From positions 2,790,001 to 2,854,000 of the forward strand of contig CAVTQY010000001.1 in assembly GCA_963736975.1 (NCBI GenBank): a stretch of DNA of 64,000 nt, in the 5' to 3' direction. The position numbers were made by a program, and so were the translations under genes. The DNA comes from CAVTQY01 sp963736975 (lineage in GTDB: Bacteria; Pseudomonadota; Alphaproteobacteria; Acetobacterales; Acetobacteraceae). The notes under the pieces are model-generated. The model had not been told where the DNA came from. It did not search any database and saw nothing but the letters and a program-made list of their open reading frames with translations. Shown here piece after piece: positions 48,730 to 57,495 of the stretch. Numbering within the stretch: the stretch's first letter is position 1; every line of letters begins with the position of its first letter.

Positions 48730-49938
48730 ATGCGCCTGATCGCCGCAGTCGCCGCCGCTGTTTTGGCGGCCTTTGTCTCGGGCGAGGTCCGCGCTCAAAG
48801 CGATCAGGGGCCGGTCAAGGTCGGCGTACTGACCGACATGTCGGGGTTGTATTCCGATATCGGCGGCAAGGGCTCGGTCGAGGCGGCACAGATGGCGATC
48901 GCCGATTTCGGCGGCACCTTGCTGGGCAAGCCGATCGAGCTGGTGTCCGCCGATCATCAGAACAAGCCCGATATCGGCGCCGGCATCGCCCGCAAATGGT
49001 ACCAGAACGACGGCGTGGACGTGATCGTGGATGTGCCGACGTCTTCGGTGGCGTTGGCGGTGGAGGGAGTGTCGAAGGACCTGCACAAGATCGTGCTGTT
49101 CAGCGGCGCCGGCGCTTCCGACATCACCGGCAAGGCGTGCTCGCCGTATGCTGCGCACTGGACGTACGACACGTACGCGCTGGCGCACGGGACGGGCGGC
49201 GCGATCGTGCGCCAGGGGGGCAAGACGTGGTATTTCCTGACCGCCGATTATGCGTTCGGCCACGACCTGGAGCGTGACACCGCGGCGGTAGTGGAAGCGA
49301 GTGGCGGCAAGGTGTTGGGCCAGTCGCTGGTGCCGCTGAACACGGCGGATTTCTCCAACTATCTGCTGGCGGCGCAGGGCTCCAAGGCGCAGGTCGTGGG
49401 GCTGGCGAATGCCGGGCAGGACACCACGAATGCCATCAAGCAGGCCGCGGAGTTCGGGCTGACGCAGAGCGGGCAGAAACTCGCCGGGCTGTTGGTGTTC
49501 ATTACCGATGTAAACAGCCTGGGGTTGAAGACCGCACAGGGGCTGGAGCTGACCTCGGCGTTCTACTGGGACCAGACGGACGCGACTCGGGCGTGGTCGA
49601 AGCGGTTCTTCGCGGCGATCCATCACATGCCGACGATGAGCCAGGCGGGCGTGGCCAGTTCGCTGGGGCATTATTTTGCGGCGGTGAAGGCCGTGGGGTC
49701 GAAGGACCCGGACAAGGTGATGGCCGAGATGCGGACGATGCCGATCAACGATTTCATGACGCATGACGGCAAGCTGCGGATCGACGGGCGGGTGCTGCGG
49801 GATTTGTATTTGTTCCAGGTTAAGACGCCGGCGGAGTCGAAATATCCGTGGGACTACTACCGGCAGCTTGCGATGATTCCGGCGGATCAGGCGTTCCGTC
49901 CTCTGGATCAGGGCGGGTGTCCGTTGGTGAAGCAGTAA
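48730..49938 (+). CDS. branched-chain amino acid-type ABC substrate-binding protein
   Basis: From ATG 48730 the 402-residue periplasmic protein has a signal peptide (ending EVRAQ) and the type I peripla_6 fold of Leu/Ile/Val-type receptors: KVGVLTDMSGLYSDIGGKGSVEAAQMAIADFGG, DVPTSSVALAV, TWYFLTADYAFGHDLERD and FITDVNSLGLKTAQGL. No permease or ATPase of the same class is close, so it is an orphan receptor here. The ligand is unknown; many relatives bind aromatic acids or amides. Confidence 0.88.
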   Translation: MRLIAAVAAAVLAAFVSGEVRAQSDQGPVKVGVLTDMSGLYSDIGGKGSVEAAQMAIADFGGTLLGKPIELVSADHQNKPDIGAGIARKWYQNDGVDVIVDVPTSSVALAVEGVSKDLHKIVLFSGAGASDITGKACSPYAAHWTYDTYALAHGTGGAIVRQGGKTWYFLTADYAFGHDLERDTAAVVEASGGKVLGQSLVPLNTADFSNYLLAAQGSKAQVVGLANAGQDTTNAIKQAAEFGLTQSGQKLAGLLVFITDVNSLGLKTAQGLELTSAFYWDQTDATRAWSKRFFAAIHHMPTMSQAGVASSLGHYFAAVKAVGSKDPDKVMAEMRTMPINDFMTHDGKLRIDGRVLRDLYLFQVKTPAESKYPWDYYRQLAMIPADQAFRPLDQGGCPLVKQ

Positions 49939-49943
49939 AGTTG

Positions 49944-50123
49944 GTGGACGAGAAGCCAGAAGGCGTCAAATCGGAGCCGGCATCGCCGTTCCCGCCGACT
50001 CGGCCGGACGATGTGTTTGGCGTCGTGCGGCGGCCAGGCCCGCCGAAGACGTTGGCGGACATGGAAGCCGCAATTACCGCCGAAGTCCGCCGGCAACAGA
50101 CCAAGGCGGCCGCCTGCCGGTGA
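49944..50123 (+). CDS. short ORF resembling an antitoxin C-terminal tail
   Basis: From GTG 49944, six bases after the preceding stop, a 59-residue frame encodes a Lys/Glu-rich start and RPDDVFGVVRRPGPPKTLADMEAAITAEVRRQ. DVFG followed by a Pro-rich linker and a short helix resembles the toxin-wrapping tail of AbrB/MazE-type antitoxins, but the DNA-binding domain and a toxin gene are absent. It may be a remnant or a small unrelated protein. Confidence 0.4.
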   Translation: MDEKPEGVKSEPASPFPPTRPDDVFGVVRRPGPPKTLADMEAAITAEVRRQQTKAAACR

Positions 50124-50158
50124 AATAGGAAAGTCCACCCGGGGCTTCTGTCACCTCC

Positions 50159-50174
50159 TGTGATCAGGGTCACA
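50159..50174. promoter_or_regulatory. CRP/FNR-family-like operator
   Basis: TGTGATCAGGGTCACA matches TGTGA-N6-TCACA exactly, extended by one base on each side to an 18-bp dyad. It lies 67 bases before the ATG at 50242 and could control that small gene. No promoter boxes were confirmed. Confidence 0.55.
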
Positions 50175-50241
50175 GCGTGCGGCCGCGACTCCGGCTAAAC
50201 CTGTCATGTTCGGTGCTGACTTCTGCTGACAGGAGCGAGCC

Positions 50242-50484
50242 ATGGCCGGTGTCGAGTCCGTTGTACGTGCGCATTTCAAAGCCATGCGTCAGCTTGCCGC
50301 CACGATGGCGCTCGATGAGGAGAAACAGCGGCGCGTGCTGCTTCTCTCGGGGCGGGACTGGCCCAATTGGTCGTCGTTCGCGGAGGATGGTCCGCTGCCG
50401 CCGCACCCCGAACCTTCGCTGATGCTGCGCCGTCTCGGAGCAGCGACGTACCGGCTCGCCAGCCTAAGCGAGAAGCGGCGCTGA
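50242..50484 (+). CDS. hypothetical 80-residue protein
   Basis: ATG 50242 has GGAGCGAGCC directly upstream. The product is soluble and helical with a central SGRDWPNWSSFAEDGPLPPHPEPSLMLRRLG segment. I do not recognise a family. A perfect TGTGA-N6-TCACA dyad lies in its promoter region, which supports a regulated real gene, possibly of an oxygen or carbon-status regulon. Confidence 0.5.
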   Translation: MAGVESVVRAHFKAMRQLAATMALDEEKQRRVLLLSGRDWPNWSSFAEDGPLPPHPEPSLMLRRLGAATYRLASLSEKRR

Positions 50485-50495
50485 ATTACGGTCGT

Positions 50496-50714
50496 TCACA
50501 CCGATAGGTCGAGCAACGAACCGCGGGGGAGAATGCGGGTCGGCGTGGCGGACGAGCCGTCCGCCGGGGCGGGTCCTGGCTGCGGCGCGGCCTGGGGTTG
50601 CGCCGTCCGGCCGAAAGGCCGCAGCGCGTCGGCGGGCCGTATGTTAGACAAGCCGCCGATGTTGAGCCCGGAAGGCGAGACGGAGGACACCATAGGGAAG
50701 ATGATCGCGCGCAT
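50496..50714 (-). CDS. hypothetical 72-residue protein
   Basis: The frame from ATG 50714 encodes MRAIIFPMVSSVSPSG followed by Pro/Ala-rich sequence and a GSLLDLSV end. There is no signal peptide and no known motif. It lies between the 80-residue gene and pgk, and its binding site is weak. Composition is compatible with coding, but the plus strand is also open here. Confidence 0.35.
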   Translation of the reverse strand: MRAIIFPMVSSVSPSGLNIGGLSNIRPADALRPFGRTAQPQAAPQPGPAPADGSSATPTRILPRGSLLDLSV

Positions 50715-50762
50715 CCGTTGATGATTTCTGAAGGGGATGACCGCGGGGGCGTATCGCCGGGC

Positions 50763-51956
50763 CTAGCGGGTGGACTCAAGTGCTGCCACGCCGGGTAGCG
50801 TTTTTCCTTCGAGCCATTCCAGAAAGGCGCCGCCGGCGGTGGAGACGTAGGTCAGCTTCTCCAACACTCCTGCCTGACGCAGTGCCGATACCGTGTCGCC
50901 GCCGCCCGCCACGCTGCGCAATCCACTATCCGCCGCCGCCGCAACCGCTTTGGCGAACGCCACCGTGCCCGCGTCGAACGGGGCGGTCTCGAATGCGCCC
51001 AGCGGGCCGTTCCATACCAACGTCTTCATCGACCCGAGCCGCTCCGTCAGCGCAGCCACGGTCTGGGGCCCAACATCCAGGATCATCATATCGGGCGGCA
51101 CTGCTGATATCGGCACCGTCCGCGTCGGCACCCCGGGTTTCAGCTCTGGTGCGACGACCGCATCGACCGGCAGCATTACTTCGCAATTGCCGCGCTCGGC
51201 CTGTTCGAGAATTTGTGACGCTGTCGCGTGCAGGTCCGCTTCCTGGAGGGAGCGGCCGACCGAGAGCCCGCGCGCGGCCAGGAAGGTGTTCGCCATAGCG
51301 CCGGCGATTACCAGGATATCCACCCGCCCGATCAGGTTCCCGAGAAGTTCAAGCTTACTTGACACTTTGGCCCCGCCGACCACCGCCATTACCGGGCGGG
51401 CCGGATGACCAAGGGCGGCGTCCAGCGCCTCGAGCTCCGCCTGCATCAGACGTCCGGCACAGGGGGGCAGCAAATGCGCGACGCCTTCCGTGCTGGCATG
51501 CGCCCGGTGGGCCGCCGAGAATGCGTCGTTCACATATACATCCGCCAAGCCGGCAAGGGCCGAGGCGAAGGCGGGGTCGTTCGCCTCCTCGCCGGGATGG
51601 AAGCGTGTGTTTTCCAACAGCAGCACGTTGCCCGGAGCCATACGCTCGACCGCCTGTTGTGCGGGAATGCCGATACAGTCCTCGGCGAAGCGGGCGCGAA
51701 TGCCGAGCGTCTCGGTCAGCGCCGGGGCCAACAGGGCGAGCGACATCGACGGAACGCGTTTGCCGTTCGGACGGCCGAAATGGCTGCACAGGATGACCTT
51801 GGCACCCTTCTCCGCCAGCTCGCGGATTGTCGGACACAGCCGCTCGATTCGCGTGCGATCGGTGATATGTCCGTCATGTACCGGCACGTTGAGGTCGGCG
51901 CGCAGCAGCACGCGCCGGCCGGAGACGTCGAGCCCGTCGAGCGTACGAAACGCCAT
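50763..51956 (-). CDS. pgk: phosphoglycerate kinase
   Basis: Pgk interconverts 1,3-bisphosphoglycerate and 3-phosphoglycerate with ADP/ATP. The 397-residue protein shows GRRVLLRADLNVPVHDG at the start, VILCSHFGRPNGKR, LLENTRFHPGEEAND, the hinge block VVGGAKVSSKLELL, and the nucleotide-binding GGGDTVSAL. ATG 51956 is the standard start; the longer frame overlaps gap. It is last in a tkt-gap-pgk cluster, serving glycolysis or the reductive pentose cycle. Confidence 0.97.
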   Translation of the reverse strand: MAFRTLDGLDVSGRRVLLRADLNVPVHDGHITDRTRIERLCPTIRELAEKGAKVILCSHFGRPNGKRVPSMSLALLAPALTETLGIRARFAEDCIGIPAQQAVERMAPGNVLLLENTRFHPGEEANDPAFASALAGLADVYVNDAFSAAHRAHASTEGVAHLLPPCAGRLMQAELEALDAALGHPARPVMAVVGGAKVSSKLELLGNLIGRVDILVIAGAMANTFLAARGLSVGRSLQEADLHATASQILEQAERGNCEVMLPVDAVVAPELKPGVPTRTVPISAVPPDMMILDVGPQTVAALTERLGSMKTLVWNGPLGAFETAPFDAGTVAFAKAVAAAADSGLRSVAGGGDTVSALRQAGVLEKLTYVSTAGGAFLEWLEGKTLPGVAALESTR

Positions 51957-51964
51957 CGCGGCGC

Positions 51965-52978
51965 TTACACGCTGCCGAACAGCGCCGCGGTATCCGCCAT
52001 ACGGTTCGAGAAGCCCCATTCGTTGTCGTACCAGCCCATCACCCGCACCATCTCGCCATCGACAACGGCGGTCTGCGGCGCGTCGAAGGTGCAGGACGCG
52101 GGCGAGTGGTTGAAATCGATACTGACCAGCGGCGCCGTGTTGTAGTCGAGGACGCCTCGCAGCTCGCCTTCCGAGGCGCGCTTCATGGCGGCGTTCACTT
52201 GGTCTTTCGTGGCCGGCTGCCGCAGGTTCACATCGAGTGAAACCAGCGAGACATTCGGGGTCGGCACACGGATCGCCGTGCCGTCGAGCTTGCCTTTCAG
52301 CTCCGGCAGAACGAGGCCGACTGCCCGCGCCGCGCCGGTTGAGGTGGGGATGGTGGAGACAGCGGCGGCACGCGCACGGTGCAGGTCGCGGTGCAGCGTG
52401 TCCTGGAGGCGCTGGTCGCCGGTATAGGCATGGATGGTCACCATGTAACCGCGGAGGATGCCGAAGGTCTCGTGCAACACCTTGGCCATCGGCGCCAGGC
52501 AGTTGGTGGTGCAGGAAGCGTTGGAGATCACCGTCATGTCGCGGGTGATCGTCTTATGGTTGACGCCATACACGATCGTGGCGTCCACCCCGTCCGCCGG
52601 CGCCGAAATAAGCACCTTGCGCGCGCCTGCCTGGATCAGCGCTGCGGCCTTCTCCTTGCTGGTAAACAGGCCGGTGCATTCCATCGCGACATCGACGCCC
52701 TGATAGGGCACCTTGGTCGGGTCCTTCTCCGCAGTGACCCTGATTGGGCCCCAGACGCGCCCGCCAAAGCGTACCGTGATGTTGTCGCCGGAGACTTCGA
52801 GCTGGCCGGGAAAGCGGCCATGCACGCTATCGTAATGGAAGAGGTGAGCATTTGCTTCCGCGCTGCCCAGATCGTTGATCGCCACCGGGACGATATCATC
52901 GCGCCCGCTTTCGATCATCGCGCGCAACACCAAACGCCCGATACGGCCGAAACCGTTGATAGCGACCTTCACGGACAT
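51965..52978 (-). CDS. gap: glyceraldehyde-3-phosphate dehydrogenase, type I
   Basis: The 337-residue enzyme has the NAD(P)-binding start VKVAINGFGRIGRL, the active-site ISNASCTTNC with Cys156, TIHAYTGDQ with the catalytic His, and the WYDNEWGFSNR end. NDLGSAEANAHLFHYDS replaces the usual NDL.D...LAYLLKYDS region, which is common in alphaproteobacteria. The residue after the dinucleotide strand (ND) suggests NAD use, not certain. It is co-directional with tkt upstream and pgk downstream, 8 bases from pgk. Confidence 0.97.
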   Translation of the reverse strand: MSVKVAINGFGRIGRLVLRAMIESGRDDIVPVAINDLGSAEANAHLFHYDSVHGRFPGQLEVSGDNITVRFGGRVWGPIRVTAEKDPTKVPYQGVDVAMECTGLFTSKEKAAALIQAGARKVLISAPADGVDATIVYGVNHKTITRDMTVISNASCTTNCLAPMAKVLHETFGILRGYMVTIHAYTGDQRLQDTLHRDLHRARAAAVSTIPTSTGAARAVGLVLPELKGKLDGTAIRVPTPNVSLVSLDVNLRQPATKDQVNAAMKRASEGELRGVLDYNTAPLVSIDFNHSPASCTFDAPQTAVVDGEMVRVMGWYDNEWGFSNRMADTAALFGSV

Positions 52979-53012
52979 CTTGCTTCTTTCCTCTATGTGT
53001 TACTGGCAGGCG

Positions 53013-55049
53013 CTAGTTTAGCCGTTTCTTCACGGCGGTCACCACCGCTTCCGATGTGATGCCGAAATTTTTGTACACATCCTGCCACGGACCGGATGCT
53101 CCGAAGCTGGTCATGCCGATGAAGGTTCCATCCGGCCCGAGCCAGCGCTCCCAGCCGAACGGGGAGGCTGCCTCGATCCCGACCCGCGGCACGCCGCCCA
53201 GCACCTCGGCCCGGTATGCCTCGTCCTGGGCGGAGAACAGCTCCCAGCAGGGCAGCGACACCACGGCGACAGGGATGCCTTCCTTGGACAGCGCCTCGCG
53301 GGCGTCCATGGCGATGGAGACTTCGGTGCCCGTCCCGATGATGGTCGCTTGGCGCGGCCCCTCAGCTTCGGCGATGACATAGCCGCCACGGGCGCAGCGG
53401 TTCTCCGTCACGTCGGTGCGCAGCGCCGGGACTGCCTGGCGGCTCAGCACAAGCAGGCTCGGGCCATTGGTGCGGCGGATCGCCAGTTCCCAGCACTCGG
53501 CGGTCTCCATCGCATCGGCCGGGCGGAAGACATGGATGTTGGGCATCGCGCGGAGGCCGGCGAGATGCTCGACCGGCTGGTGCGTCGGCCCGTCCTCGCC
53601 AAGCCCGATCGAATCGTGCGTCAGCACGTGGATCACCCGGACGCCCATGATGGCGCCGATCCGGATCGCCGGGCGCATGTAGTCGGTGAACACGAAGAAC
53701 GTGCCGGTATAGGGGATGAGGCCGCCATGCACGGCGATGCCGTTGGCGGCAGCGGCCATGCCGTGCTCGCGGATGCCGAAATGGATGTAGCGGCCGGCGT
53801 AGTTGCCCGGCCCGACCGTGCCCATCGACTTCACGAAGGTCAGATTGGAGCCCGTAAGGTCGGCGGAGCCTCCGACCAGCTCTGGCGTTGCCGGTACCAG
53901 CGCTTCCAGCGCTTTCTGGCTTGCCGCACGCGTGGCCAGCTTCGGCTTCTGGTCCGCGATCTCCTGTTTCAGTGCCGCAACCGCTTCGTGCCAGGCCTCC
54001 GGCAGCTTGCCGGCGACCGCCCGCTCGAAATCGCCGCGCATGGCGTGCCCGGTGAGGCGTTTGAGCCAAGCCCGCCGTGCGCCGGCCCCTCGCGTCCCAG
54101 CGGTGCGCCAGCGCTCCAGCAGGTCCTCCGGCACAGTGAATGGCGGCTCGTGCCAGCCGAGCGCTTCCTTCGCGCCGGCCGCCTCCTTCGCGCCCAGTGC
54201 CGATCCGTGCACTTTCTCGGTGCCCGCCTTGGTCGGCGCTCCGAGCCCGATGATGGTGCGGCAGACGATCAGCGTGGGCTTGCGCGAGCGCACCGCGAAG
54301 GACATGGCGGCGGCGATCTGGGCCGGGTCATGCCCATCGACCGCCTTGGTGGCCCAGCCTTCGGCGGCGAACCGCCGCTGCGCGTCCTCGGTGCGCGCCA
54401 GGGCCGTATCGCCGTCGATCGAGACGTGGTTGTCGTCGTAGAGGAAGGTCAGCTTCTCCAGCCTGAGATGCCCCGCCAGCCCGATCGCCTCGTGGCTGAT
54501 CCCCTCCATCAGGTCGCCGTCGGAGCAGAGCACCCAGGTGCGGTGATCGACCAGCGACTTGCCGAAGCGTGCCGCCAGCATGCGCTCGGCGAGCGCCATG
54601 CCGACCGCTGTAGCGATCCCCTGGCCGAGCGGGCCGGTGGTGGTCTCGATCCCACCGGCATCGCCGTGTTCCGGGTGTCCCGCCGCCGGTGAATGGAGCT
54701 GGCGGAAGTGCTTGATGTCCTCGAGCGTAGGTGCCGCAAAGCCGGTGAGGTACAGCAGGGCGTAGAGCAGCATCGAGCCATGGCCGGCCGACAGGACGAA
54801 GCGGTCGCGGTCCGGCCAGGCCGGATCGGCGGCGTCGTATTTCAGGAACCGGGTCCAGAGCACCGTCGCCACGTCGGCCATGCCCATCGGCATACCGGGA
54901 TGGCCGGAGTTCGCCGCCTCCACGGCGTCGATCGCCAGGGCCCGGATGGCGTTGGCCATAGTCCAGGCGGTTGTGTGCGGGCGCGCCAGAATCTCCGCCT
55001 GTCGGGCGAGCACCGGGTTGTCCGCATGAAGTTCGGCGACGTCAGCCAT
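53013..55049 (-). CDS. tkt: transketolase
   Basis: Transketolase moves two-carbon units between sugar phosphates using thiamine diphosphate. The 678-residue protein has ANSGHPGMPMG, the cofactor block CSDGDLMEGISHEAIGLAGHL...LYDDN, the pyrimidine domain with HFGIREHGMAAAANGIAVHGG and GLGEDGPTHQPVEHLAGLRAMPN, and the C-terminal domain. AGGAGG precedes ATG 55049. It heads the tkt-gap-pgk cluster; length and motifs are complete. Confidence 0.97.
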   Translation of the reverse strand: MADVAELHADNPVLARQAEILARPHTTAWTMANAIRALAIDAVEAANSGHPGMPMGMADVATVLWTRFLKYDAADPAWPDRDRFVLSAGHGSMLLYALLYLTGFAAPTLEDIKHFRQLHSPAAGHPEHGDAGGIETTTGPLGQGIATAVGMALAERMLAARFGKSLVDHRTWVLCSDGDLMEGISHEAIGLAGHLRLEKLTFLYDDNHVSIDGDTALARTEDAQRRFAAEGWATKAVDGHDPAQIAAAMSFAVRSRKPTLIVCRTIIGLGAPTKAGTEKVHGSALGAKEAAGAKEALGWHEPPFTVPEDLLERWRTAGTRGAGARRAWLKRLTGHAMRGDFERAVAGKLPEAWHEAVAALKQEIADQKPKLATRAASQKALEALVPATPELVGGSADLTGSNLTFVKSMGTVGPGNYAGRYIHFGIREHGMAAAANGIAVHGGLIPYTGTFFVFTDYMRPAIRIGAIMGVRVIHVLTHDSIGLGEDGPTHQPVEHLAGLRAMPNIHVFRPADAMETAECWELAIRRTNGPSLLVLSRQAVPALRTDVTENRCARGGYVIAEAEGPRQATIIGTGTEVSIAMDAREALSKEGIPVAVVSLPCWELFSAQDEAYRAEVLGGVPRVGIEAASPFGWERWLGPDGTFIGMTSFGASGPWQDVYKNFGITSEAVVTAVKKRLN

Positions 55050-55117
55050 GACACCTCCTGCCGGGCGGGGCGGCTATAGGGCATAGGGTTTGCCGCCCGG
55101 CAACCCGGGAGGCGGGA

Positions 55118-56446
55118 TCAGGCCGGCCGCTTCGGTTTCCTGGCGTTGGCCCTGGCGTCCTGCCAATTCCAGAACCGCATCACCCAGGGCACGAACCACG
55201 GGTTGCCGCGATAAAGCGGCACTGTCGGGAACGGCCGGTCGGCGAACACGGTTCCGGCCTCCCCCGCGCCCATGATCCGCCGCGCTGCCTTCGTCCCGAG
55301 ATAGGTCCCCATCGGCACCCCGGCAAAGCAGTACCCCATCGCATATGTGATCCCGTCCTGGCTGCCGAGATGCGGCCAGAGGTCGAAGGTGCCGGCGCAG
55401 CGCCCGGTCCAGGCGCGGCTGAGGGAGACCCCGGCAAGGTCGGGGACGAGCCGGTCGAGCCGGGCTTGCAGCACCCCGGCCATCACCAGCGGATCGGTTT
55501 CCCCGTTGCCGGTGCGCCCGCCGAACAGGATGCGCTCGCCATCTGGCGCCCGCCGGATGAAGTCGATGTCGTGGTTGTCGTCGAGGCAGGTGCGCCCTGT
55601 CGGCAGCACGCGATCGAGCACCGCTGTCGGCAGTGCTTCCGTCGCCACCATGAAAGCGTCGAACGGCACGACGCGGCGAGCGAGCCACGGTGTCGCCCGT
55701 CCGGTATAGCCATTGGTCGCGGCAAACACTTGCCGCGCCTGCACGACGCCGCGCCCGGTGGTCAGCGCGAAGCCGGCGCCATTCCGCGCGATACCGGTGA
55801 CCTCGGTGTCGGGATGCAGCGAGGCTCCGGCGGCTCGCGCCCGCACCAGCAGCCCCTGATGATACAGCCCGGGATGGAGGCAGGCGAGATCGGGTATCAC
55901 CGCGACACCGTGATAGGCGTCCGAGCCGATCTCCGTATGCTGTCGGGCGCGCGGCACCATTTCGTAGTCCTGGCCGAGATGCTTCCGGCGCAGCTCCAGC
56001 TCCTCGGCGATGGTCTCATACTGGGCCGGCGATGCCGCCAGGATGCCGCGTCCGCAGACCTGGAAGCGACAGTCGATGGCCTCGGTTCGTATTGTTTCCG
56101 CGACGAGATCGAAGGCGGCCTGCAATTCGCGATACACCGTTACGGCGAATGCAGCGCCGCGTTTCTTCAGCAGCTTGCCGAAGGCGTGCTTGAACGTGCG
56201 CCCGACATAGCCCGCATTACGCGAGGACGCGCCGATCCCCAGTGCATCCCGCTCGAGTACCGCCACGTGCCGCCCGGCGCGCGCCAGGTGGAGCGCCGCA
56301 GTGATGCCGGTGATCCCCGAGCCGACGATCGCCACGTCCACCTGCCCGGGCAGCGCCGGAGCAATGTAAGTCGGCCGCGGCGCCAGATCCCACCAATGCG
56401 GTTGCAGCCTGAAATCGGGCGCGAGCCGTGCCTGCGGCGTTCGCAT
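55118..56446 (-). CDS. FAD-dependent amine/amino-acid oxidase (DadA/PuuB-like)
   Basis: From ATG 56446 the 442-residue flavoprotein has the dinucleotide-binding VDVAIVGSGITGITAALHLARAGRHVAVLERDALGIGASSRNAG motif, typical of the DAO/gamma-glutamylputrescine oxidase group. It also has RQVFAATNGYTGRATPWL and a C-terminal substrate-domain block with TYAMGYCFAGVPMGTYLG. It probably oxidises an N-alkyl or amino-acid substrate. Its start overlaps the stop of the upstream 3-hydroxyacyl-CoA dehydrogenase as TGATG, so the two are co-translated. The substrate is unknown. Confidence 0.85.
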   Translation of the reverse strand: MRTPQARLAPDFRLQPHWWDLAPRPTYIAPALPGQVDVAIVGSGITGITAALHLARAGRHVAVLERDALGIGASSRNAGYVGRTFKHAFGKLLKKRGAAFAVTVYRELQAAFDLVAETIRTEAIDCRFQVCGRGILAASPAQYETIAEELELRRKHLGQDYEMVPRARQHTEIGSDAYHGVAVIPDLACLHPGLYHQGLLVRARAAGASLHPDTEVTGIARNGAGFALTTGRGVVQARQVFAATNGYTGRATPWLARRVVPFDAFMVATEALPTAVLDRVLPTGRTCLDDNHDIDFIRRAPDGERILFGGRTGNGETDPLVMAGVLQARLDRLVPDLAGVSLSRAWTGRCAGTFDLWPHLGSQDGITYAMGYCFAGVPMGTYLGTKAARRIMGAGEAGTVFADRPFPTVPLYRGNPWFVPWVMRFWNWQDARANARKPKRPA

Positions 56447-57384
56447 CAGTCGTTCTCCTTTGCCCGTGCGTGATCGAGCGTCAGCCAGCGGAACAGCTCC
56501 TCGGTCCTCGCCCGCAGCAGCGCTGTGTCTTCGCGGCGCGACCAGTCGTGCACGCCTTTGCGCGTGCCCGGGCGCGATGGCAGCGTGGCGAGCTTCGCGG
56601 GCGGCTCCGGCGTGCGGTCGAGATCGGGCTGCAGAGAGCGCGCGAACTGCACCATCGTCTCGATGCCGCCGAGATCGGCCGATTCCAACGGCCCGGTGAT
56701 GCCGAGCCGGCGGCCGATGGTGTTGCGCACGACCGTATCGATCGCCTCGGCCGATGCCGCGCCGCTGGCCCATAGCGACCAGGCTTCGCGCAGCATGGCG
56801 AACTGAATGCGGTTGCCGATGAAACCTGGAATCTCTCGGTCGATCACAACCGGTTCCTTGCCCGCGGCGCGAATCTGGATGCATGTCCAGTCCAGCACGG
56901 CCGGGTCGCAGCCCGGTCCGCCGCACACTTCCACCAGCGGGATAAGTTGCGGTGGATACCAGAAATGCGTGGCGATCACCCGCTGGCGGTGCTTGACCCG
57001 CTCGTTGAGCGCGCTGGCTGGCTGACCGCTGGAAGAAGCCAGCACCACCGACGGTGCGCAGAGTGCGTCGAGTTCCGCGAACAGAGCGCGCTTCAGAGTC
57101 AGGTCCTCGGTGATCGCTTCGATCACCAGCTCGGCTTCCGCGGCCGGGGCGAGCGATGTTCCGGCGGTGATCCGGCCGAGCGTGTCAGTCGCCTCGGCGC
57201 GCGTCAGGATGTCGTGGCGGACGAAATCGTCAAGGCTGGCCTGGATGCGGTCCCGCGCCCGGTTGAGACTCGCTTCCGACCGGCCGATCAGGAGAACGCG
57301 GGTTCCCGCCGCGGCGAATACCTGGGCGATGCCATGGCCCATGATGCCGTTGCCGATCACGGCCAGGGTGCTGAGAGGCGCCAT
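56446..57384 (-). CDS. 3-hydroxyacyl-CoA dehydrogenase family protein
   Basis: From ATG 57384, with GGAGGAG upstream, the 312-residue protein has an N-terminal NAD-binding GNGIMGHGIAQVFAAAG, ELVIEAITEDLTLKRALFAELD, ATHFWYPPQLIPLVEV with the catalytic His, PGFIGNRIQFAMLREAW, and the C-terminal domain. It belongs to the 3-hydroxyacyl-CoA/3-hydroxybutyryl-CoA dehydrogenase group, which also contains L-carnitine dehydrogenase. A carnitine- or betaine-type substrate is possible given the coupled oxidase, but nothing in the sequence decides it. Confidence 0.85.
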   Translation of the reverse strand: MAPLSTLAVIGNGIMGHGIAQVFAAAGTRVLLIGRSEASLNRARDRIQASLDDFVRHDILTRAEATDTLGRITAGTSLAPAAEAELVIEAITEDLTLKRALFAELDALCAPSVVLASSSGQPASALNERVKHRQRVIATHFWYPPQLIPLVEVCGGPGCDPAVLDWTCIQIRAAGKEPVVIDREIPGFIGNRIQFAMLREAWSLWASGAASAEAIDTVVRNTIGRRLGITGPLESADLGGIETMVQFARSLQPDLDRTPEPPAKLATLPSRPGTRKGVHDWSRREDTALLRARTEELFRWLTLDHARAKEND

Positions 57385-57495
57385 CCGCTCCTCCGCCATT
57401 GCCGGATTTTGGTTGGGCCGGCGATGACATCTCACCTTAGCAATTCCGGCCGGGAAAGGCATACAGGGGGGCGACGCGGCGGGACAGGGCCAGGC

